Origin: Caldilineales bacterium
GTDB taxonomy: Bacteria; Chloroflexota; Anaerolineae; J102
Direction of reading: 5' to 3'
Assembly: GCA_019695115.1 (NCBI GenBank)
Contig: JAIBAP010000018.1
Location: 21,076-85,075, forward strand
Length of the DNA: 64,000 bases
A program made the position numbers and the translations under genes. Numbering within the stretch: the stretch's first letter is position 1; every line of letters begins with the position of its first letter. The notes under the pieces were generated by a model that worked only from the letters and a program-made list of their open reading frames with translations, was not told where the DNA came from and did no database searches. Shown one piece after another: positions 19,320 through 27,886 of the stretch.

Positions 19320-19373
19320 GCACAGTGCGCATCGCAATCTCCACTTACCAATCTCCAGTTACCAGTTCCACCC

Positions 19374-20954
19374 ATGACCATCCAACTCTACGACACCACC
19401 CTCCGCGACGGCACCCAGGGCGAAGGCGTCAACTTTTCGTCCGGCGATAAACTGCGCATCGCTCGCAAGCTGGACGAGCTAGGCGTCCACTTTATCGAAG
19501 GCGGCTGGCCCGGCTCCAACCCTAAGGACATGGATTTCTTCCAGCGCGCCCGCACCGAGTTGAACCTGAAACACGCCCGCGTCGCCGCCTTTGGCTCGAC
19601 CCGCAAGGCCAACACCCCGGTCGAGACCGATGCCCAGGTGCAGATGCTGCTCGATTGCGACACGCCGGTCGTCACCATCTTCGGCAAGACCTGGACGCTG
19701 CACGTGCATGATGTGCTGCGCACGACCCTGAAAGAGAACGTCGCCATGATCTTCGACAGCGTGTCGTACCTCAAGGAGGCGGGCAAAGAGGTGATCTACG
19801 ACGCCGAGCACTTCTTCGACGGCTATCGGGCCGACCCAACCTATGCCGTGCGCACGCTCAAGGCGGCGGAGGAGGCCGGAGCCGACCTGATCGTGCTCTG
19901 CGACACCAATGGCGGCACCATGCCCTGGGACATCGAGCGCATCATCGGCGAGTTACGGGCGGCCGGGATCGGCAGGCCGCTGGGCATCCACACCCACAAC
20001 GACGGCGAACTGGGTGTGGCCAACGCTCTGGCGGCCGTGCGGGCGGGCTGTGTGCAGGTGCAGGGCACGATCAACGGCTATGGCGAGCGCTGCGGCAACA
20101 GCAACCTGGTCAGTATCATCGCCAACCTGAACCTGAAGATGGGTTTGCAGGCGGTCTCGCCCGAACAATTGCACCGCCTCACCGAGGTCTCGATCTTCGT
20201 CAGCGAGCTGGCCAATCTAAACCCCGACACCCACGCCGCCTATGTTGGCATGAGCGCCTTCGCCCACAAGGGCGGGGTGCACGTCAACGCCGTGGTCAAA
20301 AATGTGGATTCGTACCAGCACATCGACCCGGCGCTGGTGGGAAACCGGATGCGGGTGGTGGTTTCCGACCTTGCAGGCAAAGACAACATCGCCGTCAAGA
20401 CGCTGGAATTCGGGATCGAAGGTGTGACGCGCGAGCAGGAGAAGGAAGTCCTGGCCCAGATCAAGAAGATGGAGCATGAGGGCTACGCCTTCGAGGCGGC
20501 CGAAGCCTCGGTCGAGCTGATGTTGCGGCGGATGCAGCCAGGCTATAGCTCGCCGTTCGAGATGATGGATTTCACCACCAATGTCGAACACCGCCGCGGG
20601 CGGGGGCTGTTCTCAGAGGCGACGGTGAAGGTGCGGATCTGCAACGAGATTTTTCATGAGGTGGCCGAGGGCAATGGCCCGGTCAATGCCCTCAACCTGG
20701 CGCTGCGCAAGGCCCTGCACCGCTTCTATCCCCAACTGGAAGACGTCCACCTGACCGACTATAAGGTGCGCATCCTGGACACACACATGGCCACCGCCGC
20801 CACCACACGGGTTCTGATCGATTTCACCGACGGCCAGCGGAACTGGAGCACGGTGGGGGCCAGCGCCAATATCATCGAAGCCAGCTGGCTGGCGCTGGCG
20901 GATGGGCTGGAGTATGCGCTATTGACCGCTTCGCCGCCAGCGAACGGCCACTGA
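19374..20954 (+). CDS. cimA: (R)-citramalate synthase
   Basis: 526 residues. Condenses pyruvate and acetyl-CoA to citramalate, which LeuCD and LeuB convert to 2-oxobutyrate, supplying isoleucine without threonine deaminase. Seen: LYDTTLRDGTQGEGVNFSSGDKLRIA, FIEGGWPGSNPKD, HTHNDGELGVANALAAV, and a C-terminal LeuA-type regulatory domain (~390-515). The DGTQGEG and EGGWPGSNP motifs distinguish CimA from LeuA. No Shine-Dalgarno: a C-rich CAATCTCC/TTACCA word repeat (19337-19370) ends at the start codon. Last gene of the cluster. Confidence 0.93.
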   Translation: MTIQLYDTTLRDGTQGEGVNFSSGDKLRIARKLDELGVHFIEGGWPGSNPKDMDFFQRARTELNLKHARVAAFGSTRKANTPVETDAQVQMLLDCDTPVVTIFGKTWTLHVHDVLRTTLKENVAMIFDSVSYLKEAGKEVIYDAEHFFDGYRADPTYAVRTLKAAEEAGADLIVLCDTNGGTMPWDIERIIGELRAAGIGRPLGIHTHNDGELGVANALAAVRAGCVQVQGTINGYGERCGNSNLVSIIANLNLKMGLQAVSPEQLHRLTEVSIFVSELANLNPDTHAAYVGMSAFAHKGGVHVNAVVKNVDSYQHIDPALVGNRMRVVVSDLAGKDNIAVKTLEFGIEGVTREQEKEVLAQIKKMEHEGYAFEAAEASVELMLRRMQPGYSSPFEMMDFTTNVEHRRGRGLFSEATVKVRICNEIFHEVAEGNGPVNALNLALRKALHRFYPQLEDVHLTDYKVRILDTHMATAATTRVLIDFTDGQRNWSTVGASANIIEASWLALADGLEYALLTASPPANGH

Positions 20955-20974
20955 GGGGGCGATACTCGCTATCA

Positions 20975-21092
20975 CGCTCGTAGTAACGACTTCAGTCGTT
21001 ATCGTCGCCCGCTCGTAGTAACGACTTCAGTCGTTCCCACCCGATTGAACGAACGAAGTCGTCGCCCGCTCGTAGTAACGACTTCAGTCGTT
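20975..21092. repeat. Three copies of a TAACGACTTCAGTCGTT hairpin repeat
   Basis: Copies at 20975-21000, 21010-21035 and 21067-21092, each with AACGAC-TTCA-GTCGTT able to form a 6-bp hairpin. Located directly after the cluster; they may stabilise or terminate its 3' end. Confidence 0.8.
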
Positions 21093-21165
21093 CCCACCGG
21101 CTCGAACTCGTCGCGCCCTCACCCACCGCTTGCTCGCTAACTCATTGCCCTCAAGGATTCTTCTC

Positions 21166-22593
21166 GTGCCAGGCCCAACCAACCGCAACCGCATCCTCAT
21201 TCTGCTCTTCTTCGGCGTGCTGATGGGCGCGCTCGATATCGCCATCATCGCCCCGGCGCTGCCCGCCATCCAAAAACACTTCGGCATCGACGACCGCGCC
21301 AAAGCCTGGGTGTTTGGCGCTTACGTGCTGTTCAACCTGATCGGCACGCCCTTGATGGCCAAACTCTCGGATGCCCGCGGGCGCCGCGCTATCTACATCC
21401 TGGATGTGAGTCTGTTTGCCCTGGGTTCGCTGGTGGCTGCGGTTTCGCCTGCGTTTGGCATCCTCATGCTGGGGCGGGCGCTGCAAGGGTTGGGCGCCGG
21501 CGGCATCTTCCCGGTTGCCAGCGCCGTTATTGGCGACACCTTCCCGCCCGAAAAGCGCGGCAGCGCCCTGGGTCTGATCGGGGCGGTGTTCGGTCTCGCC
21601 TTTCTCCTCGGCCCCATCCTCGGCGGCGTCATCCTCTCTCTGGCCGACTGGCGCTGGCTGTTCATCATCAACCTGCCCATCGCCGCCGGCCTCATCCTCG
21701 CCAGCCTGCGGCTGCTGCCCAGGGCCCGGCCGGCGGTGCGCAAGCCCTTCGACCTGGTCGGCATGGCGTTGCTGGCGCTCGGTCTGGCCAGCTTTGCCTA
21801 CGGCATCAACCAGATCGACACCAACCAGTTCTTTGCCAGCCTGACCTCGACCGCCGTCTGGCCGTTCCTGGTCGCGGCCGTCCTCCTGTTTCTCGCCTTC
21901 TGGCGGGTGGAACTGCGCGCCGCCGACCCCATCCTGCGCCTGCGGCTGTTCGCCTCGCGGCAGATCGCTGTCGTCAGCGGCGTGGCCCTGGGAGCAGGCG
22001 TGGGCGAATCGGCAGTCGTGTTCGTGCCCTCGCTGCTGGTGGCTGCTTTCAGCATCTCGGCGGCGCAATCAAGTTGGTGGCTGCTGCCGCCCGTGCTGGC
22101 GATGGCCGTCGGCTCGCCCTTCGCCGGGCGGATGCTGGATCGAGCCGGCTCGCGGGCCGTGGTGGCGACCGGTTCCGCTCTGCTGGCCGCAGGCATGCTG
22201 GTGGTCGGCCTGAGCACGGTGACAACGGGCGTCTACCTCATCACCGCCTTGTTGGTGGGGTTGGGGTTGGGCATGTTGCTGGGGGCGCCGTTGCGCTACA
22301 TCGTCCTCAACGAAGCCCCGCTCAGCGACCGCGCCTCGGCCCAGGGCGGCCTCACCCTGTTCACGGCCAGCGGCCAGCTGATCGGCAGCGCCGTAGTGGG
22401 AGCGGTGGCGGCGTCGGGCGGGGGTGGCGTCGCAGGCTACCAGTCCGCTTTCCTGGCCGTGGGCGGTCTCAGCATTTTGCTTTTCCTGTTGGCGCTCCGC
22501 CTCAAATCGCAGACCGCTGAACGTGAGACCGTCCGTCGTAATGAACTGGTGGGGGTAGGGAGTAGGGAGGAGGGAGTAGGGAGTAGGGAGTAG
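21166..22593 (+). CDS. MFS transporter, DHA2-like drug/multidrug family
   Basis: 475 residues from GTG at 21166, chosen because AAGGA lies 8 nt upstream; the frame stays open to a TTG at 21130. About 12-14 membrane helices. Seen: DIAIIAPALPAIQ in the first helix, the loop LMAKLSDARGRRAIY (MFS motif A) and LGLIGAVFGLAFLLGPILGG (antiporter motif C). Probably a proton-coupled efflux pump of the inner membrane. The last residues, VGVGSREEGVGSRE, are translated from a GGGAGTAGGG intergenic-type repeat, so the original stop seems lost into the repeat. Confidence 0.88.
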   Translation: MPGPTNRNRILILLFFGVLMGALDIAIIAPALPAIQKHFGIDDRAKAWVFGAYVLFNLIGTPLMAKLSDARGRRAIYILDVSLFALGSLVAAVSPAFGILMLGRALQGLGAGGIFPVASAVIGDTFPPEKRGSALGLIGAVFGLAFLLGPILGGVILSLADWRWLFIINLPIAAGLILASLRLLPRARPAVRKPFDLVGMALLALGLASFAYGINQIDTNQFFASLTSTAVWPFLVAAVLLFLAFWRVELRAADPILRLRLFASRQIAVVSGVALGAGVGESAVVFVPSLLVAAFSISAAQSSWWLLPPVLAMAVGSPFAGRMLDRAGSRAVVATGSALLAAGMLVVGLSTVTTGVYLITALLVGLGLGMLLGAPLRYIVLNEAPLSDRASAQGGLTLFTASGQLIGSAVVGAVAASGGGGVAGYQSAFLAVGGLSILLFLLALRLKSQTAERETVRRNELVGVGSREEGVGSRE

Positions 22594-22775
22594 GGAGTAG
22601 GGAGGAGGAAGGAGGAAGGAGGAAGTAAGAACCAGGGGCAGCACCCCGTCCTCTCTCCATCCCCCAGTCTCCCCCTCCCTGCGTCTCTCCCTGCGTCCCC
22701 CCCCTCCCTGCGTCCCTGCGTCTCTCCCTGCGTCCCCCCCCCTCCCTGCGTCCCTGCGTCTCCCCTCCCCCCCAC
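22553..22775. repeat. Word repeats: GGGAGTAG (G4-capable) then CTCCCTGCGTC
   Basis: GGGAGTAGGGAGTAGG words at 22553-22620 overlap the MFS 3' end; CTCCCTGCGTCTC words at 22660-22765 precede the next gene. G-rich after the stop, C-rich before the start. The first tract has many GGG runs on the coding strand. Confidence 0.8.
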
Positions 22776-22787
22776 TCAAGGTTCCGA

Positions 22788-23249
22788 ATGTACGACTTCC
22801 TCCTCACTCTCCACAGTCTCCTCCGTTGGGTCGTTGTCATCGCCGCCGTGTTGGCCGTCGTCCGGGGCTTCCTCGGCTGGTCGGGCAAGCGTCCCTGGTC
22901 GGGGCTTGACGACCGCCTGGGCCTGATCTTCACCATCAGCCTGGATGTGCAGGTGCTGCTGGGGCTGCTACTGTATTTCGTCCTCAGCCCCATCACCCGC
23001 GCCGCCCTGAGCAACCTGAGCGCGGCAATGTCCAATGACGTCACCCGCTTCTTCCTGGCCGAGCACTTCCCCCTGATGCTCATTGCCGTCGTCCTCGCTC
23101 ACATCGGCCGTTCGCGGGCCCGCAAAGCCGCCGACAACCAGAAGAAATTCCGGCAAACGGCAATCTGGTTCGGCATCGCCCTTCTGCTCATCCTGGCCGC
23201 CATCCCCTGGCCGTTCCTCGCCTCTGGCGCCGGACGCGGCCTGCTCTAG
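22788..23249 (+). CDS. Small four-helix membrane protein ('cytochrome b'-annotated family)
   Basis: 153 residues with about four hydrophobic helices. The start MYDFLLTLHSLLRWVVVIAAV, central SLDVQVLLGLLLYFVLSP, then RFFLAEHFPLMLIAVVLAHIGRSRARK resemble short membrane proteins of Bacteroidota and Chloroflexota labelled cytochrome b; three His (in LHS, AEHF, AHIG) could ligate haem, but binding is unproven. AAGG lies near the ATG. A strong terminator follows. Confidence 0.6.
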   Translation: MYDFLLTLHSLLRWVVVIAAVLAVVRGFLGWSGKRPWSGLDDRLGLIFTISLDVQVLLGLLLYFVLSPITRAALSNLSAAMSNDVTRFFLAEHFPLMLIAVVLAHIGRSRARKAADNQKKFRQTAIWFGIALLLILAAIPWPFLASGAGRGLL

Positions 23250-23258
23250 CCAATCACA

Positions 23259-23297
23259 CAGCGGGCAAGTTCTGCAATACTTGCCCGCTGTTGTTTG
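23259..23297 (+). terminator. Intrinsic terminator
   Basis: 12-bp stem CAGCGGGCAAGT (23259-23270) with ACTTGCCCGCTG (23279-23290), 8-nt loop, followed by TTGTTTG. Ends the 22788-23249 transcript. Confidence 0.8.
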
Positions 23298-23324
23298 ACA
23301 TTTTCCAGCTCTCGACTTTAGACT
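23295..23324 (+). promoter_or_regulatory. Candidate promoter of the PucC-like gene
   Basis: TTGACA at 23295-23300, 18-nt spacer, TAGACT at 23319-23324; start codon 42 nt further on with GAGG in between. The -35 is consensus, the -10 weak. Confidence 0.45.
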
Positions 23325-23366
23325 TTTGCGTAGTTTCCCATAATTTTACTGAGGTTTCGCTCCCTT

Positions 23367-24728
23367 ATGAAACTACGCAAGACATCACCAACCGCCGCCC
23401 CGCCTGGTTTCAGCGTCTGGCATTCGCTCAAGCTAGGGCTGTTCCAGGTCGGCTCTTCGCTTGTCGATCTGCTGACAACCGGCGTCATCAACCGCCTGCT
23501 GATCGTCGAGATGGGCGTGGCCGCCTGGCCTGTCACCCTGCTCACCGGCCTGCGCTATCTGATCGCCCCGCTCAGCCTCTGGGCCGGCCACCGCTCCGAC
23601 ACCCGCCCGCTGCTCGGCAGCCGCCGGACGAGCTACATCTGGCTGGGGCGGCTGCTGATCCTCCTCTCGCTGCCCCTGCTGCCCCTGGCGCTGGCCGCCA
23701 TCGGCCACGATTCCGGCTCGGCCACCGGCTGGCTGCTGCTCGTCACCGCCTTTCTGCTCTACAGCATCGGCGCTTCGGCCTCAGGCGCGCCCTATCTGGC
23801 GCTGGTGCACGATAGCGCCCCCTACGAGCGCCGGGGCCAGGTCAACGCCATCGTCTACACCCTGCTGGCCGCCAGCAGCGCCTTTGTCGGCTTCCTCTAT
23901 GGCCGCCTGCTGCCCACCTGGGACCTGGCCCTGTTCTGGCGGCTGGTGATGGTGGCGATGGTCGGGGCCGCCTTCTTCTGGTTTATCTCGGTCTGGCGCG
24001 AGGAACGGCGGGCGGCCCCACCGGCCGTGGTCGAGAACGCACCTTCGCTGCGCACGACCGTCGCCGGCCTCTGGGCCGACCCGCGGGCGCGGCGCTATGC
24101 GCTTTTTCTGGGTGCTTCGGCCTTCTTCGCCTTCATGCAGGATGGCGTGCTAGAGCCGTTTGGCGGCGATGTCTTCGGGCTGTCGGTGGGCGAGACCACC
24201 CGCTTCAACGCCTACTGGGGGATGGGCGTGCTGCTGGCGATGGTGATCGGCGCTTATCTCACGCGGCGGCGCGCGCCCGACCGCCAGGTGAGCACCACCG
24301 CCTGGGGTCTGGCGATCCTGGCCGGGCCGCTGTTTCTGCTCGCCCTCAGCTCGGTCATGCAGATTCAGTCGCTCCTGCGGCCCTTGCTGTTCGTCTTCGG
24401 CGCTGGCCTGGGCATCTTCTCGGTCGGCGGCGTGGCCTTGCTGATGGCCATGAGCCGCGAACAACAGGCGGGCGCCTATCTGGCCCTGTGGAGCATGATC
24501 CAGCTCATCACCCGTGGGGCCGGCATCGCCGCCGGCGGCCTGCTGCGTGACCTGGGCCTTGCCGTCACCGGCTCGTTGAGCCTGGCCTACGGCTTTGTCT
24601 TCGCCTTCGAGGCGGTGGGCCTCCTGGTCTGCATCCTCTTGCTGCGCCGGGTCGATGTGCCGGGCTTCGTCAGCTTGTCAACCCGGGCCGAAGCAGTCGC
24701 CCTGCCCACGCCCGCCGTCTTCGACTGA
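23367..24728 (+). CDS. PucC/BCD-family MFS transporter
   Basis: 453 residues with about 12 membrane helices. LKLGLFQVGSSLVDLLTTGVINRLLIVEMG, the loop IAPLSLWAGHRSDTRPLLGSRRTSYIW and SGAPYLALVHDSAPYERRGQVNAIVYT match the bacteriochlorophyll-delivery family (PucC, LhaA, Bch2). In phototrophs these proteins take part in antenna assembly; members also occur in genomes without known phototrophy, where the substrate is unknown. No chlorophyll gene is in the window. It faces a convergent DUF1269 gene with 17 bp between stops. Confidence 0.82.
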   Translation: MKLRKTSPTAAPPGFSVWHSLKLGLFQVGSSLVDLLTTGVINRLLIVEMGVAAWPVTLLTGLRYLIAPLSLWAGHRSDTRPLLGSRRTSYIWLGRLLILLSLPLLPLALAAIGHDSGSATGWLLLVTAFLLYSIGASASGAPYLALVHDSAPYERRGQVNAIVYTLLAASSAFVGFLYGRLLPTWDLALFWRLVMVAMVGAAFFWFISVWREERRAAPPAVVENAPSLRTTVAGLWADPRARRYALFLGASAFFAFMQDGVLEPFGGDVFGLSVGETTRFNAYWGMGVLLAMVIGAYLTRRRAPDRQVSTTAWGLAILAGPLFLLALSSVMQIQSLLRPLLFVFGAGLGIFSVGGVALLMAMSREQQAGAYLALWSMIQLITRGAGIAAGGLLRDLGLAVTGSLSLAYGFVFAFEAVGLLVCILLLRRVDVPGFVSLSTRAEAVALPTPAVFD

Positions 24729-24745
24729 TCTGATCCGCGTCACCA

Positions 24746-25234
24746 TCATGAATCCGCTGACGCGTCCGGCGTCAGGATTTCGCCGCCCTGCTCGCGCAAG
24801 AAGGCGGCCACGGGCGAGCGGTCGGCCTCCGCGGTTGTTACCACCACCGCGGCGTGACCCGGCTCCAGCAGGGCGCCAATAGCCGCCAGATCCATATCGG
24901 GGATGCCGCCGTCCACCGTCCCGGCCGCCAGCCCACCAAACCAGGCCCCCAGCGCGCCCCCCGCCACCACCCCGGCCGGCCCGGCCAGCAGCCCGATGGC
25001 GGCGCCAATGGCGCCGCCAATCACTGCGCCTTTGCCGACGCCCAACTCGCCCGTGTCGTGGATGCGCAGCTTGCCATCGGTCTCGCGGCTGACGGTGGCG
25101 CTATCGTCGAAGCTGAGATGCCCGGTTTCCGATCCTTCGGTCTTGCGAGCGGCGTCGAGCGCTTCTTGGGTGGCGCGGGCGGCGGCTTCATCAGGGAAAT
25201 GGGCAACGGTGAGGTGCAGGTTTGGGGTGGTCAT
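24746..25234 (-). CDS. DUF1269 family glycine-rich protein
   Basis: 162 residues from ATG at 25232-25234. The Gly/Ala-rich hydrophobic stretch GAVIGGAIGAAIGLLAGPAGVV and LGAWFGGLAAGTVDGGIPD, then LEPGHAAVVVTT, are typical of DUF1269. The Gly-rich part resembles glycine-zipper membrane segments; function unknown. The frame is open further upstream only through a CTCCTTACTT-type word repeat, so the internal ATG is preferred. No clear Shine-Dalgarno. Confidence 0.78.
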   Translation of the reverse strand: MTTPNLHLTVAHFPDEAAARATQEALDAARKTEGSETGHLSFDDSATVSRETDGKLRIHDTGELGVGKGAVIGGAIGAAIGLLAGPAGVVAGGALGAWFGGLAAGTVDGGIPDMDLAAIGALLEPGHAAVVVTTAEADRSPVAAFLREQGGEILTPDASADS

Positions 25235-25239
25235 CGGGG

Positions 25240-25412
25240 TTCCGGGAGTAGGGAGTAGGGAGTAGGGAGTAAGGAGTAAGGAGTAAGAAGTAAGAAGTAA
25301 GAAGTAAGAAGTAAGGAGTAGAGAGTGCGGAGTGAGCACGCCCACGTGCGAACGTACACGCATCACGCATCACGCCTCACGTTTCACGCCTCACGTTTCG
25401 ACATAGTATGCC
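25240..25412. repeat. Divergent word repeats: GGGAGTAAG and CACGCCTCACG
   Basis: GGAGTAGGGAGTAAG words (25244-25325) read as C-rich CTCCTTACT words toward the minus-strand gene; ATCACGCCTCACGTTTC words (25358-25400) are C-rich toward the plus-strand gene. Each divergent gene thus has the C-rich version upstream on its own strand. Confidence 0.75.
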
Positions 25413-25475
25413 CCCCGACGCCATTTCCGGCAACCTGGGCGACCCAATGCGATCAGAGCCTGCCGCCCGCTGTGC

Positions 25476-25481
25476 TATACT
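25476..25481 (+). promoter_or_regulatory. -10 box TATACT six bases before the glycosyltransferase start
   Basis: TATACT followed by 6 nt and the ATG at 25488 would place the transcription start at or next to the start codon (leaderless mRNA). No convincing -35. Confidence 0.5.
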
Positions 25482-25487
25482 CCCGGC

Positions 25488-26654
25488 ATGAGCCGCCCCC
25501 CCACCGTCCTCTTCTACGAAGCCAACGACTTCCGCTTTTACGGCGCCGCCCAGGTCTTGCTGTGGCTGATGCAGAACCTGCGCGAGATCCGGCCGATCTT
25601 CGTGGCTCCCGGCGATGGCGTGCTCACCCAGCGCGTGCGCAAGGCTGGGATCGAGACCGCCGTCCTCCCCCTGCCGGCCGCCTGGCGCCGGCTCGACCAA
25701 ACGCGCGGCCTGCCGGGACGCCTGGGCCGCGCCGCCCTCTCACCCGTCCTCCTGGCCCACACCGCCGCCCTCGCCCGCCTCATCCGCACCACCGGGGCGG
25801 GCGGCGTCTATGCCAACAGCACCCGCGCCGCCCTCTATGCCGGGCTGGCAGCGCGGCGGGCGGGCGTCCCCCTGTGGTGGGCCTTGCGTATCCAGCGGCC
25901 GCCCGGCATGGGCGAACGCGCCGCCTACGCGCTCAGCGACCGGGTGCTGTGCGTGGCCGAGGCCGTGCGCCGCGGCCTGGGCGCGCCGCCCAAGGCCATC
26001 ACCCTGCTCGATGGCGTGCCGCTCGACCGGCTCGACCCGGCTGCTTCCGGCGCCCGGCTGCGGGCCTCGCTCGGCTGGCCGGAGGATGCCCTGGTGGTGG
26101 GCAATGTCGCCTCGTTGGCCCCGCGCAAGCGTCATGATCTCTTCATCCACATGGCTGAACGGCTGCTCGTTGACTTCCCGCAGGCGCGCTTTCTCATCCG
26201 CGGCGACCGTGCGCCCGGCGTCACCGCCAGCTTCGAGGCCGAGCTGCGTGCTCAAGCCCAACCCTTGATCGACGCCGGCCGGTTGGCCATCCTCGACTGG
26301 GTGGAAAGCCTGTCGGAGGTCTACGCCGCCATGGATGTGTTCTGCTTCCCCTCCGAAAACGAGGGCTTTGGGCTGGTGGTGGTGGAGGCGATGCTGATGG
26401 GGCTGCCGGTGGTGCGCACCAACACCGCCGGCGGCGAGGACATGATCCATGAAGGCGAAAACGGCTTCCTGACATCGATCAACGATCTCGACGCCCTCAC
26501 CGCACGCGTGGCCCGGCTGCTGGCCGACCCCGACCTGCGCGCCCGCATGGGCGCTTCTGGCAAGACCCTGGCCCGCGCCCAATTTTCGGCCGCGCGCATG
26601 GCCGGCCAGGCGGAGGCGCTGATGTTGGAGCGGATGAAGGCAGGGCGCAGGTGA
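25488..26654 (+). CDS. Glycosyltransferase family 4 (GT-B) protein
   Basis: 388 residues. N-terminal acceptor domain with FYEANDFRFYGAAQVLLWLMQNL; C-terminal nucleotide-sugar domain with NVASLAPRKRHDLFIHMAERL and the retaining GT4 E-X7-E motif in ENEGFGLVVVEAMLMGLPVV, followed by TNTAGGEDMIHEGENGFL. It should transfer a sugar to a lipid, glycan or small acceptor in the cytoplasm; acceptor unknown. Coupled by a 4-nt overlap to an aminoglycoside-phosphotransferase-like kinase. Confidence 0.92.
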   Translation: MSRPPTVLFYEANDFRFYGAAQVLLWLMQNLREIRPIFVAPGDGVLTQRVRKAGIETAVLPLPAAWRRLDQTRGLPGRLGRAALSPVLLAHTAALARLIRTTGAGGVYANSTRAALYAGLAARRAGVPLWWALRIQRPPGMGERAAYALSDRVLCVAEAVRRGLGAPPKAITLLDGVPLDRLDPAASGARLRASLGWPEDALVVGNVASLAPRKRHDLFIHMAERLLVDFPQARFLIRGDRAPGVTASFEAELRAQAQPLIDAGRLAILDWVESLSEVYAAMDVFCFPSENEGFGLVVVEAMLMGLPVVRTNTAGGEDMIHEGENGFLTSINDLDALTARVARLLADPDLRARMGASGKTLARAQFSAARMAGQAEALMLERMKAGRR

Positions 26655-27727
26655 CCGCGCACGATTGGGAGGCGATCCTGCTGCCCGAGCTACGCCAGGC
26701 GCTGCCACAATACGCCAGCAAGAGGTTGACACTCAGCCTTGCGCGTCCCTCTTTTGACTACACGAACTCGCGCCTCCACTTCTTCGACCTGCTGGCCGAA
26801 GGACGTCCGGTGCAAGAATTGGCGATTAAAGAGGTGCGCGAGGCCGCCCAAAGTGAGGTGTGGCTTGAATTCCAAGGGATGAATCGGCTCTGGGCGCATC
26901 TGGCCGGCCACCCGCACATCCGGGCGCCGCGCCCGCTGTTCTGGCTGGCCCGCCCGCCTGCCCTGGCGATGGAAGCGGCCCGGGGCGAGCGACTGCACCG
27001 GGTGCTGGCCGCCTGCCGGCGCCCGCAACGACCCGCCCGATACAGCCAGGCGCTCGCTTGCGTCCATCTGGCGGGCCAGGCTTTGTCCCTCCTCCACCAA
27101 ATCGCTCCCGCGCCGAATGCCACCCTCCTGCCCGCCCCGGCCGCACGCGCCGAAGCCGCTTTCCACCGTCTGCTTGGGGTTGGCGTCCCGGCCGGGCAGA
27201 TCGATGACCTCCACCGCCGGCTCGAACCCGTTCTAGCGTCCCAGCCGCCGTCCGGCCCGCTTGTGGCCCTGCACGGCGACTACACGCTGCGCAACCTGCT
27301 GTGCGCGGCCGATGGCGCGCTCACCATCCTGGACACCTCGCTGGACACCGCCGGCCCACCTTCACACGATGTTGGCTATTTCCTGGCATCGCTGGCGTTT
27401 ATCGACCGCTGGCAGCTGCTGGCCGGGCGGTTGGCGTGGCCGCCGGCCAACATCGCGGCCATGCGGGAGGCTTTCCTCGCTGGCTACGGCGACGGCGATG
27501 GTTGGGGTCGCGGCCTCACCCACGGCCCCGACCCCGACGCCGGCCTAGATGCCGGCCAGTTACAGCTTTTCACCGCCCTACGGCTGTTGGAGCGGTGGGG
27601 GCAGTATGCCGAGACCTGGCAGGCGAGTCGGTCGCGGGTGGCGCGATGGGTTTTGGGGGCGCGGGGGCAGAGGTATTTTGCAGGGGCGGTGGCTGAGGCA
27701 ATGGTTGAAAGGGACAGCAATCGATGA
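26651..27727 (+). CDS. APH/choline-kinase-fold phosphotransferase
   Basis: 358 residues from GTG at 26651, overlapping the glycosyltransferase stop (GTGA). The catalytic loop VALHGDYTLRNLLC (His-Gly-Asp-X4-Asn) and downstream LTILDTSLDTAGPPSHDVGYFLASLA fit an APH-type kinase; the second acidic motif is ILDTS rather than the common IDWE. It probably phosphorylates a sugar, lipid or amino-alcohol related to the coupled glycosyltransferase product. Antibiotic resistance is possible but not supported by context. Confidence 0.82.
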   Translation: MTAHDWEAILLPELRQALPQYASKRLTLSLARPSFDYTNSRLHFFDLLAEGRPVQELAIKEVREAAQSEVWLEFQGMNRLWAHLAGHPHIRAPRPLFWLARPPALAMEAARGERLHRVLAACRRPQRPARYSQALACVHLAGQALSLLHQIAPAPNATLLPAPAARAEAAFHRLLGVGVPAGQIDDLHRRLEPVLASQPPSGPLVALHGDYTLRNLLCAADGALTILDTSLDTAGPPSHDVGYFLASLAFIDRWQLLAGRLAWPPANIAAMREAFLAGYGDGDGWGRGLTHGPDPDAGLDAGQLQLFTALRLLERWGQYAETWQASRSRVARWVLGARGQRYFAGAVAEAMVERDSNR

Positions 27728-27821
27728 TGTTATCGATTCGATGAGACGATATGAATTGCGGCCCGCCCACACCATCAGCTGCCCGTCAGAAGGTCATTTC
27801 CCCACCCTCCACCATTTCTCG

Positions 27822-27850
27822 TTGACCGCACCGGGCATTCGTGCTACGAT
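27822..27850 (+). promoter_or_regulatory. Candidate promoter upstream of two small genes
   Basis: TTGACC at 27822-27827, 17-nt spacer, TACGAT at 27845-27850; transcription start near 27857, 30 nt before a small frame with its own ribosome binding site. Confidence 0.55.
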
Positions 27851-27886
27851 CACCCCCAGCCAACCTCGAACAAGAGGAAACGAACG

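Noticed and set aside
26651..27727. Aminoglycoside resistance gene
   Set aside because: The fold is shared by many kinases; coupling to a glycosyltransferase and the altered second motif do not support resistance.
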